This document shows, piece after piece, positions 23,601-32,619 of a stretch of 33,329 nt of DNA. Position 1 is the first letter of the stretch. The number at the start of each line of letters is the position of its first letter. The translations under genes were made by a program, and so were the position numbers. The notes beneath the pieces are model-generated. The model did not search any database. It was given only the letters and a program-made list of their open reading frames with translations, and was not told the origin of the DNA. Source of the DNA: Peptococcaceae bacterium (GTDB lineage Bacteria > Bacillota > Desulfitobacteriia > Desulfitobacteriales > Syntrophobotulaceae); assembly GCA_012520405.1 (NCBI GenBank), contig JAAYOJ010000084.1, forward strand, positions 1 to 33,329, given 5' to 3'.

Positions 23601-26600
23601 TTAAAACAAACTCAACTGATTTTTAGAAGGAAGCCCTTCCAGGCAACCGTGAGCTTCAAGAACTTCAATTACTGTTTTACTGAGTTTGGCCCGGAGTTGG
23701 AGCTCCTCCACCGATTTCAGATTTCCTGTATCTCTAAATTTAACCAAACTGTCAGCTGCCGACTTACCCAGCCCTTGTAGCGAAGAAAAGGGGGGTAGAA
23801 GTCCCTGAGGAGTTATTAAAAATCGAGAAGCATCAGACTCCCATAAGTCTACGCGACGCAGTTTGATCCCACGGCAATACATTTCATTTGCCACTTCCAG
23901 AATAGTGAGTAGATTTTTTTCCTTGGCGCTGGCATTATTACCTTTCGCCTCTATTTCCTTTATGGCTTGCCGGCACTTGGCCGGTCCCGGACATATTAAA
24001 TCAGCATCGAATTCATCGGCCCTGACAGTAAAGTAAGTAGCATAATATGCCTCCGGGTAGTTGATTTTGAACCAAGCTATACGGAAAGCCATCATAACAT
24101 AAGCAACGGCATGCGCTTTGGGAAACAGGTAACTGATCTTCTGACAGGAATCAATATACCACTCAGGCACATCATAATCCCTCATAGTTTTAATATCCTC
24201 TTCTCCAAGTCCTTTTCCCTTCCTAACTTTTTCCATGATTTTAAAAGCGTGGCTGGATTCAAGGCCTTGTTGAATCAAATAAATCATAATGTCATCCCGG
24301 CAGGCAATGATCTGGGAAATGTCAGCCGTATTGCTTAAAATCAAATCTTGGGCATTGCCCAACCACACATTGGTACCGTGAGAAAGTCCGGAAATACGTA
24401 CCAAATGGGAAAAGGATTTAGGTTTAATGTCTTCCAGCATTTGTCTTACAAATTTGGTACCAAATTCCGGAATGCCAAAAGTCCCGGTCCTAGAGCCAAT
24501 TTGTTCCGGGGTAACCCCCAGGGCTTCTGTACCGGAAAAAAGGGATAAGGTATTTTCATCGTCCAACGGAATTTTTCTGGCATCTACACCGGTTAAATCT
24601 TCCAGCATTTTAATCGACGTGGGATCGTCATGTCCTAGGATGTCTAATTTTACCAGGCATTCGGAAATAGAATGATAATCAAAATGAGTGGTAATAACCT
24701 CGGATGAAGTGTCATTAGCCGGCCGCTGCAAAGGGGTAAAATCAAAAACATCACATTCTTTAGGTATAACTATAAGACCTCCAGGATGTTGTCCGGTTGT
24801 TCTTTTAACTCCGGCACAGCCCTTAACCAGTCTGTTTAACTCGGTTTGATTATACCTGATACTTCTTTCTTCTAAATAATTTTTGACAAAACCATAGGCA
24901 GTTTTTTCAGCTACTGTGGAAATCGTACCTGCCCGGAAAACGTTTTCCTTACCAAATATCTCTTCCGTGTATTTATGTGCCCTAGGTTGATATTCACCGG
25001 AGAAATTGAGATCAATATCGGGTACTTTATCTCCTTTAAAACCCAGAAAAGTTTCAAAATAAATATCATGGCCGTCTTTATCCAGTTCCTGGCCACACCG
25101 CGGACAACACTTATCCGGCAAATCCACTCCTGAACCAACTGAACCATCTAAAATAAACTCGGAATAGTGGCACTCTTTATTAGGGCAGCGGTAATGAGGA
25201 GGAAGGGGGTTAACTTCAGTAATGTTGGTAAGGGTTGCTACCAAAGAGGAACCGACCGAACCTCTGGAACCTACCAAGTAGCCGTCTTCATTAGACTTTT
25301 TAACCAACAAGTGAGCAATATAGTACAAAACAGCAAAACCATTGCCGATTATGGAATCCAACTCTTTATCAATAACCTTCTGGACAACATCCGGCAAAGG
25401 ATTGCCATACAGTTCATGGGCCTTGCTCAAGGTCATCTCTTTAATGATCTCAGCAGCTCCTTCAATCTTAGGCTCGAACAAACTGTCAGGGAATGGCTTA
25501 AGCATTTCAACCTGTTCAGCGATTTTTTGAGGAGTTCGGACAACCACTTCCAAGGCTTCCTGTTCTCCCAGGTAAGCAAATTCCTCCAACATTTCTTCCG
25601 TTGTCCTGAAATACAAAGGAGCTTGCTCATCAGCATCACTAAATCCTTTGCCTGCCATTAAAATTCGTCTGTACACTTCATCTTCCTTATTTAAAAAGTG
25701 AACGTCACAAGTGGCTGCTACTGGAATTCCTAGTTCTTTACCCAGCCTATAAATGTTAATATTCAATTCTTGCAAGTCTTGCACACTATCTACTTCGCCC
25801 TGTTTTATAAGGAACATATTGTTACCCGTCGGCTGAATTTCCAAATAATCATAATAGGAAGCTATCTTGCGGATCTCATGGGCTTCCGCTTTCCTTAACA
25901 TGGCCCTTATCAGTTCACCCGCTTCGCAAGCTGAACCAACAATAAGTCCCTCTCGATGCTTATCAAGCAGGGAACGGGGAATCCTCGGACGCCGGTAAAA
26001 GTATTCCAAGTGCGAATAAGTAACCAACTTATATAAATTTTTAAGTCCCGTCTGATTTTTAGCCAGAAGAATAATATGATAATATCCGCTTTTTTTCAAA
26101 TTTTTGATTTCCGTATCCGAATCTTCAATTAAATAACCTTCTAAACCATATATTACTTTGATACCGAATTTTTGGGCAGCAGCGGCAGCATCGGGAAAAG
26201 CCTGCACCACACCGTGATCTGTTATAGCAATGGCCTCATGTCCCCACTCGGCTGCACACTGAATAAGGCTGGTAGTAGAAGACACGGCATCCATTTCCGA
26301 CATCTTAGTATGCAGATGAAGTTCAACTCTCTTCTCTTCCGCTCTATCCATCCTAACCTGCCGAGGAACGGCCACGATATCCCGAGCCATAAGCGTCAAT
26401 TCCATGGTATAACGGTCGAATTGTACCGGCCCTCGCACTTTTAGCCAGTCCCCCGGCTTCAGGTTAACAGGGTCCTTTCCTTCATCCAAAAAAACTTTGC
26501 AACTTATTGAATTAGTCTTATCCGTAAGGCCAAAGGTAAGAAGCTGGCGGCCGCTTTTAAGCTGACGAGTTTCAGCTTCACAAACTTCTCCCTGAACAAT

Positions 26601-27287
26601 AATCTGCCTTTCTTCCTCAGTAATGTCTTTAATTTCACATATTGTCCCTTGAAAATCCCTCCCAAGAAGTATGGTAGCTGACTTTTTTTCTTTTTGTTGA
26701 GGAGAAACAGCGGTCATAATTTCTTGCAAATATTTTTGTTCCTCCTGCTCTGGGTCAAAACAAGACTCTTCTTGGGCTAACTCATCTATCTCCCAAAACA
26801 GTTTTACCTGTAAAGCAAACTTTTGCCAAAAGTAACTCTCAATATTTTCTTGCTTTAAACGGCAGTACTCCCTTGCCATAATATTAGGAACAAACAGCGT
26901 AAGCTTATTATCTTCAACTTCATACTTAAGACCGGCCTGAAGCCACCCTTTCAAAGAAGGTATTCTCTCTCCGATATCTTGAACAATTTGCTGCCAAAAA
27001 TCTGAACAAACTTTTTCCAGAGTATAGACATTCAAATAAGTGGTGTTAATTTCAACTTTAACCTTGGAATTTAATATTTCCTCCAAAGCATCTGCCAAAG
27101 TGCCTAAAATGCTATCCTCAACCGGTTCCGATAAAGAAAGGTGGAGTATCCATCTCCTTTCTTCAGGGAGAACCTCCACCCTGTCTAAAAATATTTTTTC
27201 CACGAAAGGGCTTAAGCTTGCTCTTGCCTCACTCGGAAGCTTTTTAAAAATGGGCACTTCTTCCATTCTGACACAACTGCTAATCAC
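23601..27287 (-). CDS. polC: DNA polymerase III PolC-type, lacking the exonuclease insert
   Basis: PolC is the essential replicative polymerase of Firmicutes. Order: N-terminal domain (1-200), OB fold (about 205-300), PHP domain opening VELHLHTKMSEMDAV near 318, polymerase core with GSRGSVGSS, a Cys4 zinc site (CPNKEC and CCPRCG), catalytic aspartates in VPDIDLNFSGEYQPR (near 755), and the ending NQLSLF. The protein is 1228 residues against about 1430 for Bacillus PolC. The missing part is the DEDD exonuclease that normally splits the PHP domain: KVIYGLEGYL (near 376) runs within about 20 residues into HIILLAKNQTGLKNL, with no FDVETTG motif. Both flanks are intact and in one frame. The GTG at 27287 follows GGAGG by 6 bases. 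Confidence 0.97.
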   Translation of the reverse strand: MISSCVRMEEVPIFKKLPSEARASLSPFVEKIFLDRVEVLPEERRWILHLSLSEPVEDSILGTLADALEEILNSKVKVEINTTYLNVYTLEKVCSDFWQQIVQDIGERIPSLKGWLQAGLKYEVEDNKLTLFVPNIMAREYCRLKQENIESYFWQKFALQVKLFWEIDELAQEESCFDPEQEEQKYLQEIMTAVSPQQKEKKSATILLGRDFQGTICEIKDITEEERQIIVQGEVCEAETRQLKSGRQLLTFGLTDKTNSISCKVFLDEGKDPVNLKPGDWLKVRGPVQFDRYTMELTLMARDIVAVPRQVRMDRAEEKRVELHLHTKMSEMDAVSSTTSLIQCAAEWGHEAIAITDHGVVQAFPDAAAAAQKFGIKVIYGLEGYLIEDSDTEIKNLKKSGYYHIILLAKNQTGLKNLYKLVTYSHLEYFYRRPRIPRSLLDKHREGLIVGSACEAGELIRAMLRKAEAHEIRKIASYYDYLEIQPTGNNMFLIKQGEVDSVQDLQELNINIYRLGKELGIPVAATCDVHFLNKEDEVYRRILMAGKGFSDADEQAPLYFRTTEEMLEEFAYLGEQEALEVVVRTPQKIAEQVEMLKPFPDSLFEPKIEGAAEIIKEMTLSKAHELYGNPLPDVVQKVIDKELDSIIGNGFAVLYYIAHLLVKKSNEDGYLVGSRGSVGSSLVATLTNITEVNPLPPHYRCPNKECHYSEFILDGSVGSGVDLPDKCCPRCGQELDKDGHDIYFETFLGFKGDKVPDIDLNFSGEYQPRAHKYTEEIFGKENVFRAGTISTVAEKTAYGFVKNYLEERSIRYNQTELNRLVKGCAGVKRTTGQHPGGLIVIPKECDVFDFTPLQRPANDTSSEVITTHFDYHSISECLVKLDILGHDDPTSIKMLEDLTGVDARKIPLDDENTLSLFSGTEALGVTPEQIGSRTGTFGIPEFGTKFVRQMLEDIKPKSFSHLVRISGLSHGTNVWLGNAQDLILSNTADISQIIACRDDIMIYLIQQGLESSHAFKIMEKVRKGKGLGEEDIKTMRDYDVPEWYIDSCQKISYLFPKAHAVAYVMMAFRIAWFKINYPEAYYATYFTVRADEFDADLICPGPAKCRQAIKEIEAKGNNASAKEKNLLTILEVANEMYCRGIKLRRVDLWESDASRFLITPQGLLPPFSSLQGLGKSAADSLVKFRDTGNLKSVEELQLRAKLSKTVIEVLEAHGCLEGLPSKNQLSLF

Positions 27288-27333
27288 TTTGCTCCTCCGC
27301 CTAGACTTTCATTTATTTTCTTGTTATAGACTT

Positions 27334-29070
27334 TTATTGATTTAAGGAAGAATCAACGATGCTTTTTACCAGAGAGCTTATTTTGTCCACTTCTACCAAT
27401 TCAACTGTGCCTGTCTTGCGGTGAAACAATTCTACTTTTCCTTGAGCCAAGGCCTTAGCCCCAATGGTTACCCGCAGAGGATAACCGACTAGATCGGCAT
27501 CTTTAAACTTTACTCCCGGACGTTCATCCCTGTCATCATAAACCGTTTCCACCCCGATATCTTTTAATTCCCGATATAGCTGTTCAGCAGTAGATACAAC
27601 TTGCTCGTCCTTAAGGGAAACCGGAACGATTATGCAATGATATGGGGCAATGGCCATAGGCCAGATAATACCGTTTTCATCATAATTTTGTTCTATGGCT
27701 GCAGCCATGGTCCTGCTCACTCCGATGCCATAACAGCCCATATGACAGACTTGTTCTTTACCTTTTTCGTCCAAATAAGTAGCTTTTAGCGCTTCACTAT
27801 ATTTCGTGCCAAGGTTGAATACCTGTCCTACTTCTATTCCTCGAGCTTCTTGCAGTTTTGCCCCGCATTGAGGACAGGGATCATTAGGGGTAACCAGACG
27901 TAAATCATGAACTACTCGCGGCATAAAATCCTGGCCACACCGAACATTGACCAGATGGTAGTCTTTTTCATTAGCGCCACAAACAGCAGCTTTCATTTCT
28001 GGGACTTCCAGGTCTGCTGCAATCAAAATGTCAGAGGGAATTCCCACTGGGCCAACAAAGCCGGGCTGGCAGTTAAGAAGTTCTTCTACTTCCTCAGTTG
28101 TGGCCAACCTCAGATTAATAAAGGGTCCCAAAGCATTATTCACTTTGATTTCATTGACCTCTCGATCTCCCCTGACAAGAACAAGAAGGTACTTATCGTC
28201 TCCTTTATACATTAAAGTCTTAATTAAAGAAGACTTCTTGACCTTGAGAAAATCCGCCACTTGTTCTATTGTTCTGCATTCCGGGGTATAAACTTTGTTA
28301 TCCCCCTCAGGCTGACATTTTATTTCTCCTTCAGCTCGAACAGGACGGGGCAGGCATTCCGCCTTCTCGACATTGGCTGCATAACTGCATTCCGAACAGA
28401 AAACGACTTCAGCTTCGCCGGAGTCGGCCAGTACCATAAATTCATGTGTCCCTCCGCTGCCGCCAATGGCTCCGGCATCTGCTTCCACCGCCCTAAAGTT
28501 AAGCCCGCAGCGAGAGAAAACTCGTTCGTAAGCCTCGTACATTTTCCGATAACTTATTTGGCAACTCTCCGGGTCCCGGTCAAAGGAATACAAATCTTTC
28601 ATAATAAACTCCCGTCCCCGCATTAAACCAAATCTAGGCCTGCGCTCATCACGATATTTGTTCTGAATTTGATAAAGCAAAAGCGGGAGTTGCTTATAAG
28701 AACGCACCTCGGCTCTAACTAAATCAGTAATTAATTCTTCATGGGTAGGCCCCAGGCAAAATTCCCTATTATGTCGATCCTTAAGCCTGAACATTTCAGG
28801 CCCGTATACATCCCAGCGGCCGGTTTCCCTCCAAATTTCAGCCGGCTGGATAATGGGCATCATTAGCTCCTGACCACCTCTAGCGTCCATTTCCTCTCGG
28901 ATAATCTGTTCAATCTTTCTGATTACTCTCCAACCAAGCGGGAGATATGTATAAATACCGCCGGCCACTTTACGGATGAAGCCGGCCCTAAGCATTAGCT
29001 GATGGCTTACGACCTCCGCTTCAGCAGGTACTTCCCGTAAAGTTGGATTAAGCAGTTCACTGACTTTCAT
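27334..29070 (-). CDS. proS: Prolyl-tRNA synthetase, bacterial type with editing domain
   Basis: It charges tRNA-Pro. The 578-residue protein is the long bacterial form. Class II motifs are seen in [18 protein letters not shown] (motif 1), [17 protein letters not shown] (motif 2) and [14 protein letters not shown] (motif 3). The YbaK-like insertion domain that deacylates mischarged Ala-tRNA-Pro covers about 224-407 and includes [19 protein letters not shown]. The anticodon-binding domain is C-terminal. Start ATG 29070 has an AAAGGATG ribosome binding site about 11 bases upstream. It lies between ispG and polC as in many Clostridia. Confidence 0.97.
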   Translation of the reverse strand: MKVSELLNPTLREVPAEAEVVSHQLMLRAGFIRKVAGGIYTYLPLGWRVIRKIEQIIREEMDARGGQELMMPIIQPAEIWRETGRWDVYGPEMFRLKDRHNREFCLGPTHEELITDLVRAEVRSYKQLPLLLYQIQNKYRDERRPRFGLMRGREFIMKDLYSFDRDPESCQISYRKMYEAYERVFSRCGLNFRAVEADAGAIGGSGGTHEFMVLADSGEAEVVFCSECSYAANVEKAECLPRPVRAEGEIKCQPEGDNKVYTPECRTIEQVADFLKVKKSSLIKTLMYKGDDKYLLVLVRGDREVNEIKVNNALGPFINLRLATTEEVEELLNCQPGFVGPVGIPSDILIAADLEVPEMKAAVCGANEKDYHLVNVRCGQDFMPRVVHDLRLVTPNDPCPQCGAKLQEARGIEVGQVFNLGTKYSEALKATYLDEKGKEQVCHMGCYGIGVSRTMAAAIEQNYDENGIIWPMAIAPYHCIIVPVSLKDEQVVSTAEQLYRELKDIGVETVYDDRDERPGVKFKDADLVGYPLRVTIGAKALAQGKVELFHRKTGTVELVEVDKISSLVKSIVDSSLNQ

Positions 29071-29111
29071 ATTTATTTTTCATCCTTTCGTTGCTTGTCC
29101 ATATTATTTAT

Positions 29112-29158
29112 CTTACCATTCTTTAGCGGTGGTTAACAATAATAATTCTGGTTTATGT
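29112..29158 (-). promoter_or_regulatory. Hairpin and weak promoter ahead of proS
   Basis: In the 111-base gap between ispG and proS, CGGTGG and CCACCG pair, extended by AACA/TGTT across a small internal loop, with a large AT-rich loop. A weak promoter (TTGTTA, 18 bases, TAAGAT) overlaps its 3' side. There is no U run, so it is not a convincing terminator, and no T-box features are visible. Confidence 0.3.
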
Positions 29159-29181
29159 TATCCACCGGCTGCCAAGTTAGG

Positions 29182-30264
29182 CTACAGTTCCTTAGCTTGT
29201 TCTTGGAGATAGGCTTCAATCCTGGCTATTAATTCCGGAAGCAAATCTTTTTCCGGCACTCTGGCAATAATTTCTCCCTTTTGAAAAATTAAGCCTTTGC
29301 CTTTACCGCCGGCAATACCAAAGTCCGCTTCTTTTGCTTCTCCCGGCCCGTTTACCTCGCAACCCATAACCGCGATGGAAAGACCTTCGGAAGGATAAGG
29401 CATGGTTAGCAAACATTCTTCCACTTGCTGGGCCAGCCGGGCCAAATCTATCTGGGTACGGCCGCAAGTCGGGCAACTTATAAACTCAAAGCCACCTTTT
29501 TTTAGTCCCAGTACTCTAAGAATTTCTTTGGCTACAGGAACCTCGGCTACGGGATCGCCGGTTAAAGAAACTCTTATGGTATCCCCGATCCCTTCAGCCA
29601 ACAAACAACCAATCCCCACCGCCGATTTAACCACTCCGGAGGAAATGGTTCCCGCTTCTGTTACCCCTAGATGGAGAGGATAATCAAGCAGCTCAGAAAT
29701 GCTTCGATAAGCCTCTATCATTAATGGTACCTTGGAAGCCTTTAAAGATATTTTTATATTGCCATACCCTTCATCTTCCAAAATCCTAATATGCCGCAAA
29801 GCACTTTCCACTAGCCCTTGAGCAGTGGGTCCTTGATATTTTTGTAATATATCTTTTTCCAATGAACCCGCGTTAACTCCAATACGAATTGGAATATTCT
29901 TTTCCCGGACCGCTCGCACTACTTCTTTAACCTTCCATTTTTCACCTATATTGCCCGGATTAATCCTTAAACCTTGGACTCCATTTTCCACCGCTTGCAA
30001 GGCTAATTTGTAGTCAAAGTGGATGTCAGCCACAATCGGGACAGGACTCTGTCTACAGATGTCTCGCAGAGCCTCGGCAGCCTGTTTATCCGGAACTGCA
30101 ACCCTTACCACTTCACAGCCTGCAATTTTTAAACGTTTTATTTGCTCCAAGGTAGCAGCCGAATCTCTAGTATCAGTATTGGTCATAGACTGGATAACTA
30201 CAGGGTGCCCACCACCTATTGGAACTGATCCTATTCTGACTTCTCTGGTCAGCCTGCGGTTCAA
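29182..30264 (-). CDS. ispG: 4-hydroxy-3-methylbut-2-enyl diphosphate synthase
   Basis: IspG (GcpE) is the 4Fe-4S enzyme that converts MEcPP to HMBPP in the MEP isoprenoid pathway. The 360 residues are the short bacterial form: a TIM barrel followed by the cluster domain with Cys264 and Cys267 in SCPTCGR and Cys302 and Glu309 in GCEVNGPGEA. The start is TTG at 30264 with GGGGG about 8 bases upstream. It follows rseP by 26 bases and shares a cluster with dxr, another MEP-pathway gene. Confidence 0.97.
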   Translation of the reverse strand: MNRRLTREVRIGSVPIGGGHPVVIQSMTNTDTRDSAATLEQIKRLKIAGCEVVRVAVPDKQAAEALRDICRQSPVPIVADIHFDYKLALQAVENGVQGLRINPGNIGEKWKVKEVVRAVREKNIPIRIGVNAGSLEKDILQKYQGPTAQGLVESALRHIRILEDEGYGNIKISLKASKVPLMIEAYRSISELLDYPLHLGVTEAGTISSGVVKSAVGIGCLLAEGIGDTIRVSLTGDPVAEVPVAKEILRVLGLKKGGFEFISCPTCGRTQIDLARLAQQVEECLLTMPYPSEGLSIAVMGCEVNGPGEAKEADFGIAGGKGKGLIFQKGEIIARVPEKDLLPELIARIEAYLQEQAKEL

Positions 30265-30290
30265 GCCTGTATCCCCCTTAATTACTTAAC

Positions 30291-31349
30291 TTACTTCATA
30301 AGAAGTTTAACAATATCTTTATAAGTGACGGCGATCATGAGAGCCATGAGCAAGGCAAATCCTGTTAGCTGGATCCATCCTTTTTTTTCAGGATTCATAG
30401 GCCGCCTTCTTATCCCTTCGTAGGTCAGCACTGCCAACTGCCCCCCGTCCAAAGCCGGAATGGGCAGAAGATTAAGAATCCCAAACTGAATACTGAGGAT
30501 ACCTGTAAGACTTAATAGGTTAGACAAGCCTTGCCTGGCTCCTTCACCGATAACCTGAACAATCTCCACCGGACCAGACAATTCGACCGGCATTTTGCCA
30601 GTAATCATCTGTATTATATAAACCAAAACTAGTCGGGTAAATTCTACCGTTTGCTGCAAACCGTATTGAGCTGACTTAAGTACTGGTACTTTTTGATTAT
30701 AAACTTGCGGTGTAATTCCGATCAGACCCTTTCCTGACTGCTGATCGTATTCCGGTGTAATGTCCAAAGTTATAATTTGTTTAGTGTTTGCCTTCTCAAC
30801 CTGGAAAGTAATTTTCTGATTAGGCTTGGAATGAATTTGCTCAGTGACGGCCACCCAATCAGGGGTCTGGACCTCATTAACCGCCAAAATCCGGTCCCCT
30901 ACTTCCAGTCCTGCTTGCGCGGCGGGCTTTTCCGGTATTATATTACCGATTATATTTTCATTAGTAACCGTAGGTACCCCAAACCAAGCGAATAAAACAA
31001 CAAACAAAAGAGCACCGAGCACAAAATTCATAGCCGGCCCGGCAGCAATAACCAGCATCCTCTTCCAAATAGGTTTGCTTTCAAAACATTTACTGCGTAA
31101 CTCTTCCCTTTCCGCAGGGTCATATTCCTCCAGTTCTTCCACACTCAGAAAGCGACAAAATCCTCCCAAGGGAAAAATTCTTACGGAATAAAGAGTCTCC
31201 TTGCCCTGGATACCAATAAGCTTCGGGCCTATACCGAAAGCAAATTCCAAGACTTTCATGCCAGATTTTCTGGCCACAATGAAATGTCCCCATTCATGAA
31301 TAAAAACCATTAGTCCAAATACAATAATGACTGCAAATGCCGTAGTCAA
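30291..31349 (-). CDS. rseP: RseP/RasP-type site-2 intramembrane metalloprotease
   Basis: A membrane zinc protease that cleaves anti-sigma factors and signal-peptide remnants within the membrane. HEWGH (about residues 18-22) lies in the first membrane helix and LDG near 300 in the last active-site helix, with a PDZ domain between (AAQAGLEVGDRILAVNEV). Other membrane segments lie near 105-125 and at the C-terminus. I place the start at TTG 31349 because GAGGTG sits 6 bases upstream. The GTG three codons earlier (31358) is in frame but has no proper ribosome binding site. It lies between dxr and ispG in the usual Firmicute order. Confidence 0.95.
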   Translation of the reverse strand: MTTAFAVIIVFGLMVFIHEWGHFIVARKSGMKVLEFAFGIGPKLIGIQGKETLYSVRIFPLGGFCRFLSVEELEEYDPAEREELRSKCFESKPIWKRMLVIAAGPAMNFVLGALLFVVLFAWFGVPTVTNENIIGNIIPEKPAAQAGLEVGDRILAVNEVQTPDWVAVTEQIHSKPNQKITFQVEKANTKQIITLDITPEYDQQSGKGLIGITPQVYNQKVPVLKSAQYGLQQTVEFTRLVLVYIIQMITGKMPVELSGPVEIVQVIGEGARQGLSNLLSLTGILSIQFGILNLLPIPALDGGQLAVLTYEGIRRRPMNPEKKGWIQLTGFALLMALMIAVTYKDIVKLLMK

Positions 31350-31400
31350 ACGCTCCACCTCACAACCGTTCTTACAATCCTTTTTGATAGCCAGAAGTGA

Positions 31401-32576
31401 TTACTTCTTTCGAGATATTATCTCCTCTGCATACTCCCGGGCCCAGGCATCTGCTGCCAAGATGGTCTTAAGATTATCGGCTTTTTCAGATTTATGGTCC
31501 CTACAAGTTCGCTCTGTTATTTCCAATATCTCATGGTATTTTATGCGGCTATGGAGAAAAGCATGTACACATATTTCGTTAGCGGCATTCATAACTGCCG
31601 GCAAGGTTCCGCCTAGTTGTCCGCATTCATAGGCCAATCTTAAAGCTGGAAAAGTTTCCAAATCAGGTTTTTCGAAAGATAAAGCTTTTCCTGCTAGAGA
31701 AAACTCGTTAAAACTAGTATCCCAGCGGTCGGGATAACTCAGGGCATACTGAATAGGAAGTCTCATGTCCGGCATTCCCAGCTGGGCGATAATGGAGCCA
31801 TCCTGATATTCTACCATAGAATGTACTATGCTTTGAGGATGGACCAAAACCTCAATTTCATTATATTCAGCCCCGAAAAGGAAATGGGCTTCGATAACCT
31901 CCAGACCTTTATTCATCATGGTCGCCGAGTCAATAGTGATCTTCGAACCCATATTCCAGTTAGGATGCTTTAAGGCCATAGCGGGAGTGACAGTTGCTAA
32001 TTGTTCTTTCTTCCAGCCCCTAAAAGGTCCCCCGGATGCCGTAAGAATAATCTTAAATTTCGACTCCCGATTTCTGACTCCTAGCTCCCTGTTTTTAGAT
32101 TCCAGGCATTGGAAGATGGCGGAGTGTTCACTGTCAACCGGAATAATTGAGCACCCATTTTGAGCCGCCAGGTTCATTACTAATTCTCCGGCAGCCACCA
32201 GGGTTTCCTTATTGGCCAGAGCAATGTTCTTTCCGGCTTCCAAGGCAGCTAAAGTAGGCTCAAGTCCGATACTGCCGCTTACGGCAGTCACCACCATATC
32301 TATTGGTTCATAGGCAGCGGCAGCAACCATACCGTCTAAACCGGCAAGCACTTTCACCGGCAGATCCTTGACCCTAATCCTTAGTTCTCGGGCAGCTTTT
32401 TCGTCCATCATCACAACCAATTCAGGCCTGAATTCTCTTGTTTGCTCTTCAAGGAGATCAACTAGGGTATTAGCAGTTAAAGCATATATTTTAATCTTTT
32501 GTTCTGCCGATCTTACCACTTCTAAGGTCTGGGTACCAATAGATCCGGTAGAACCCAAAAGCGATATTTTCTTCAA
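31401..32576 (-). CDS. dxr: 1-deoxy-D-xylulose-5-phosphate reductoisomerase
   Basis: Dxr commits DXP to the MEP isoprenoid pathway. The 391-residue protein has the NADPH motif GSTGSIG (8-14), ANKET, the metal ligands Asp148 and Glu150 in PVDSEHSAIFQCL and Glu226 in MNKGLE, and the flap region TASGGPF plus HPNWNMG. The start is TTG at 32576 with GGAG 8 bases upstream. Residues about 160-174 (KNRELGVRNRESK) form an extra basic loop encoded by a direct-repeat-like stretch, GGGAGCTAGGAGTC then ATCGGGAGTC. It precedes rseP as in most Firmicutes. Confidence 0.96.
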   Translation of the reverse strand: MKKISLLGSTGSIGTQTLEVVRSAEQKIKIYALTANTLVDLLEEQTREFRPELVVMMDEKAARELRIRVKDLPVKVLAGLDGMVAAAAYEPIDMVVTAVSGSIGLEPTLAALEAGKNIALANKETLVAAGELVMNLAAQNGCSIIPVDSEHSAIFQCLESKNRELGVRNRESKFKIILTASGGPFRGWKKEQLATVTPAMALKHPNWNMGSKITIDSATMMNKGLEVIEAHFLFGAEYNEIEVLVHPQSIVHSMVEYQDGSIIAQLGMPDMRLPIQYALSYPDRWDTSFNEFSLAGKALSFEKPDLETFPALRLAYECGQLGGTLPAVMNAANEICVHAFLHSRIKYHEILEITERTCRDHKSEKADNLKTILAADAWAREYAEEIISRKK

Positions 32577-32619
32577 GGTTAAAACTCCTATGCACTTTAA
32601 TGTTTATATTATGCTCTAT

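Noticed and set aside
23601..27287. PolC shortness explained by a frameshift or a split gene.
   Set aside because: The single frame aligns on both sides of the missing domain with no stop, and no exonuclease fragment is present in other frames nearby.
29071..29181. T-box leader for proS.
   Set aside because: The gap is only 111 bases and lacks the T-box sequence and a terminator with U run.
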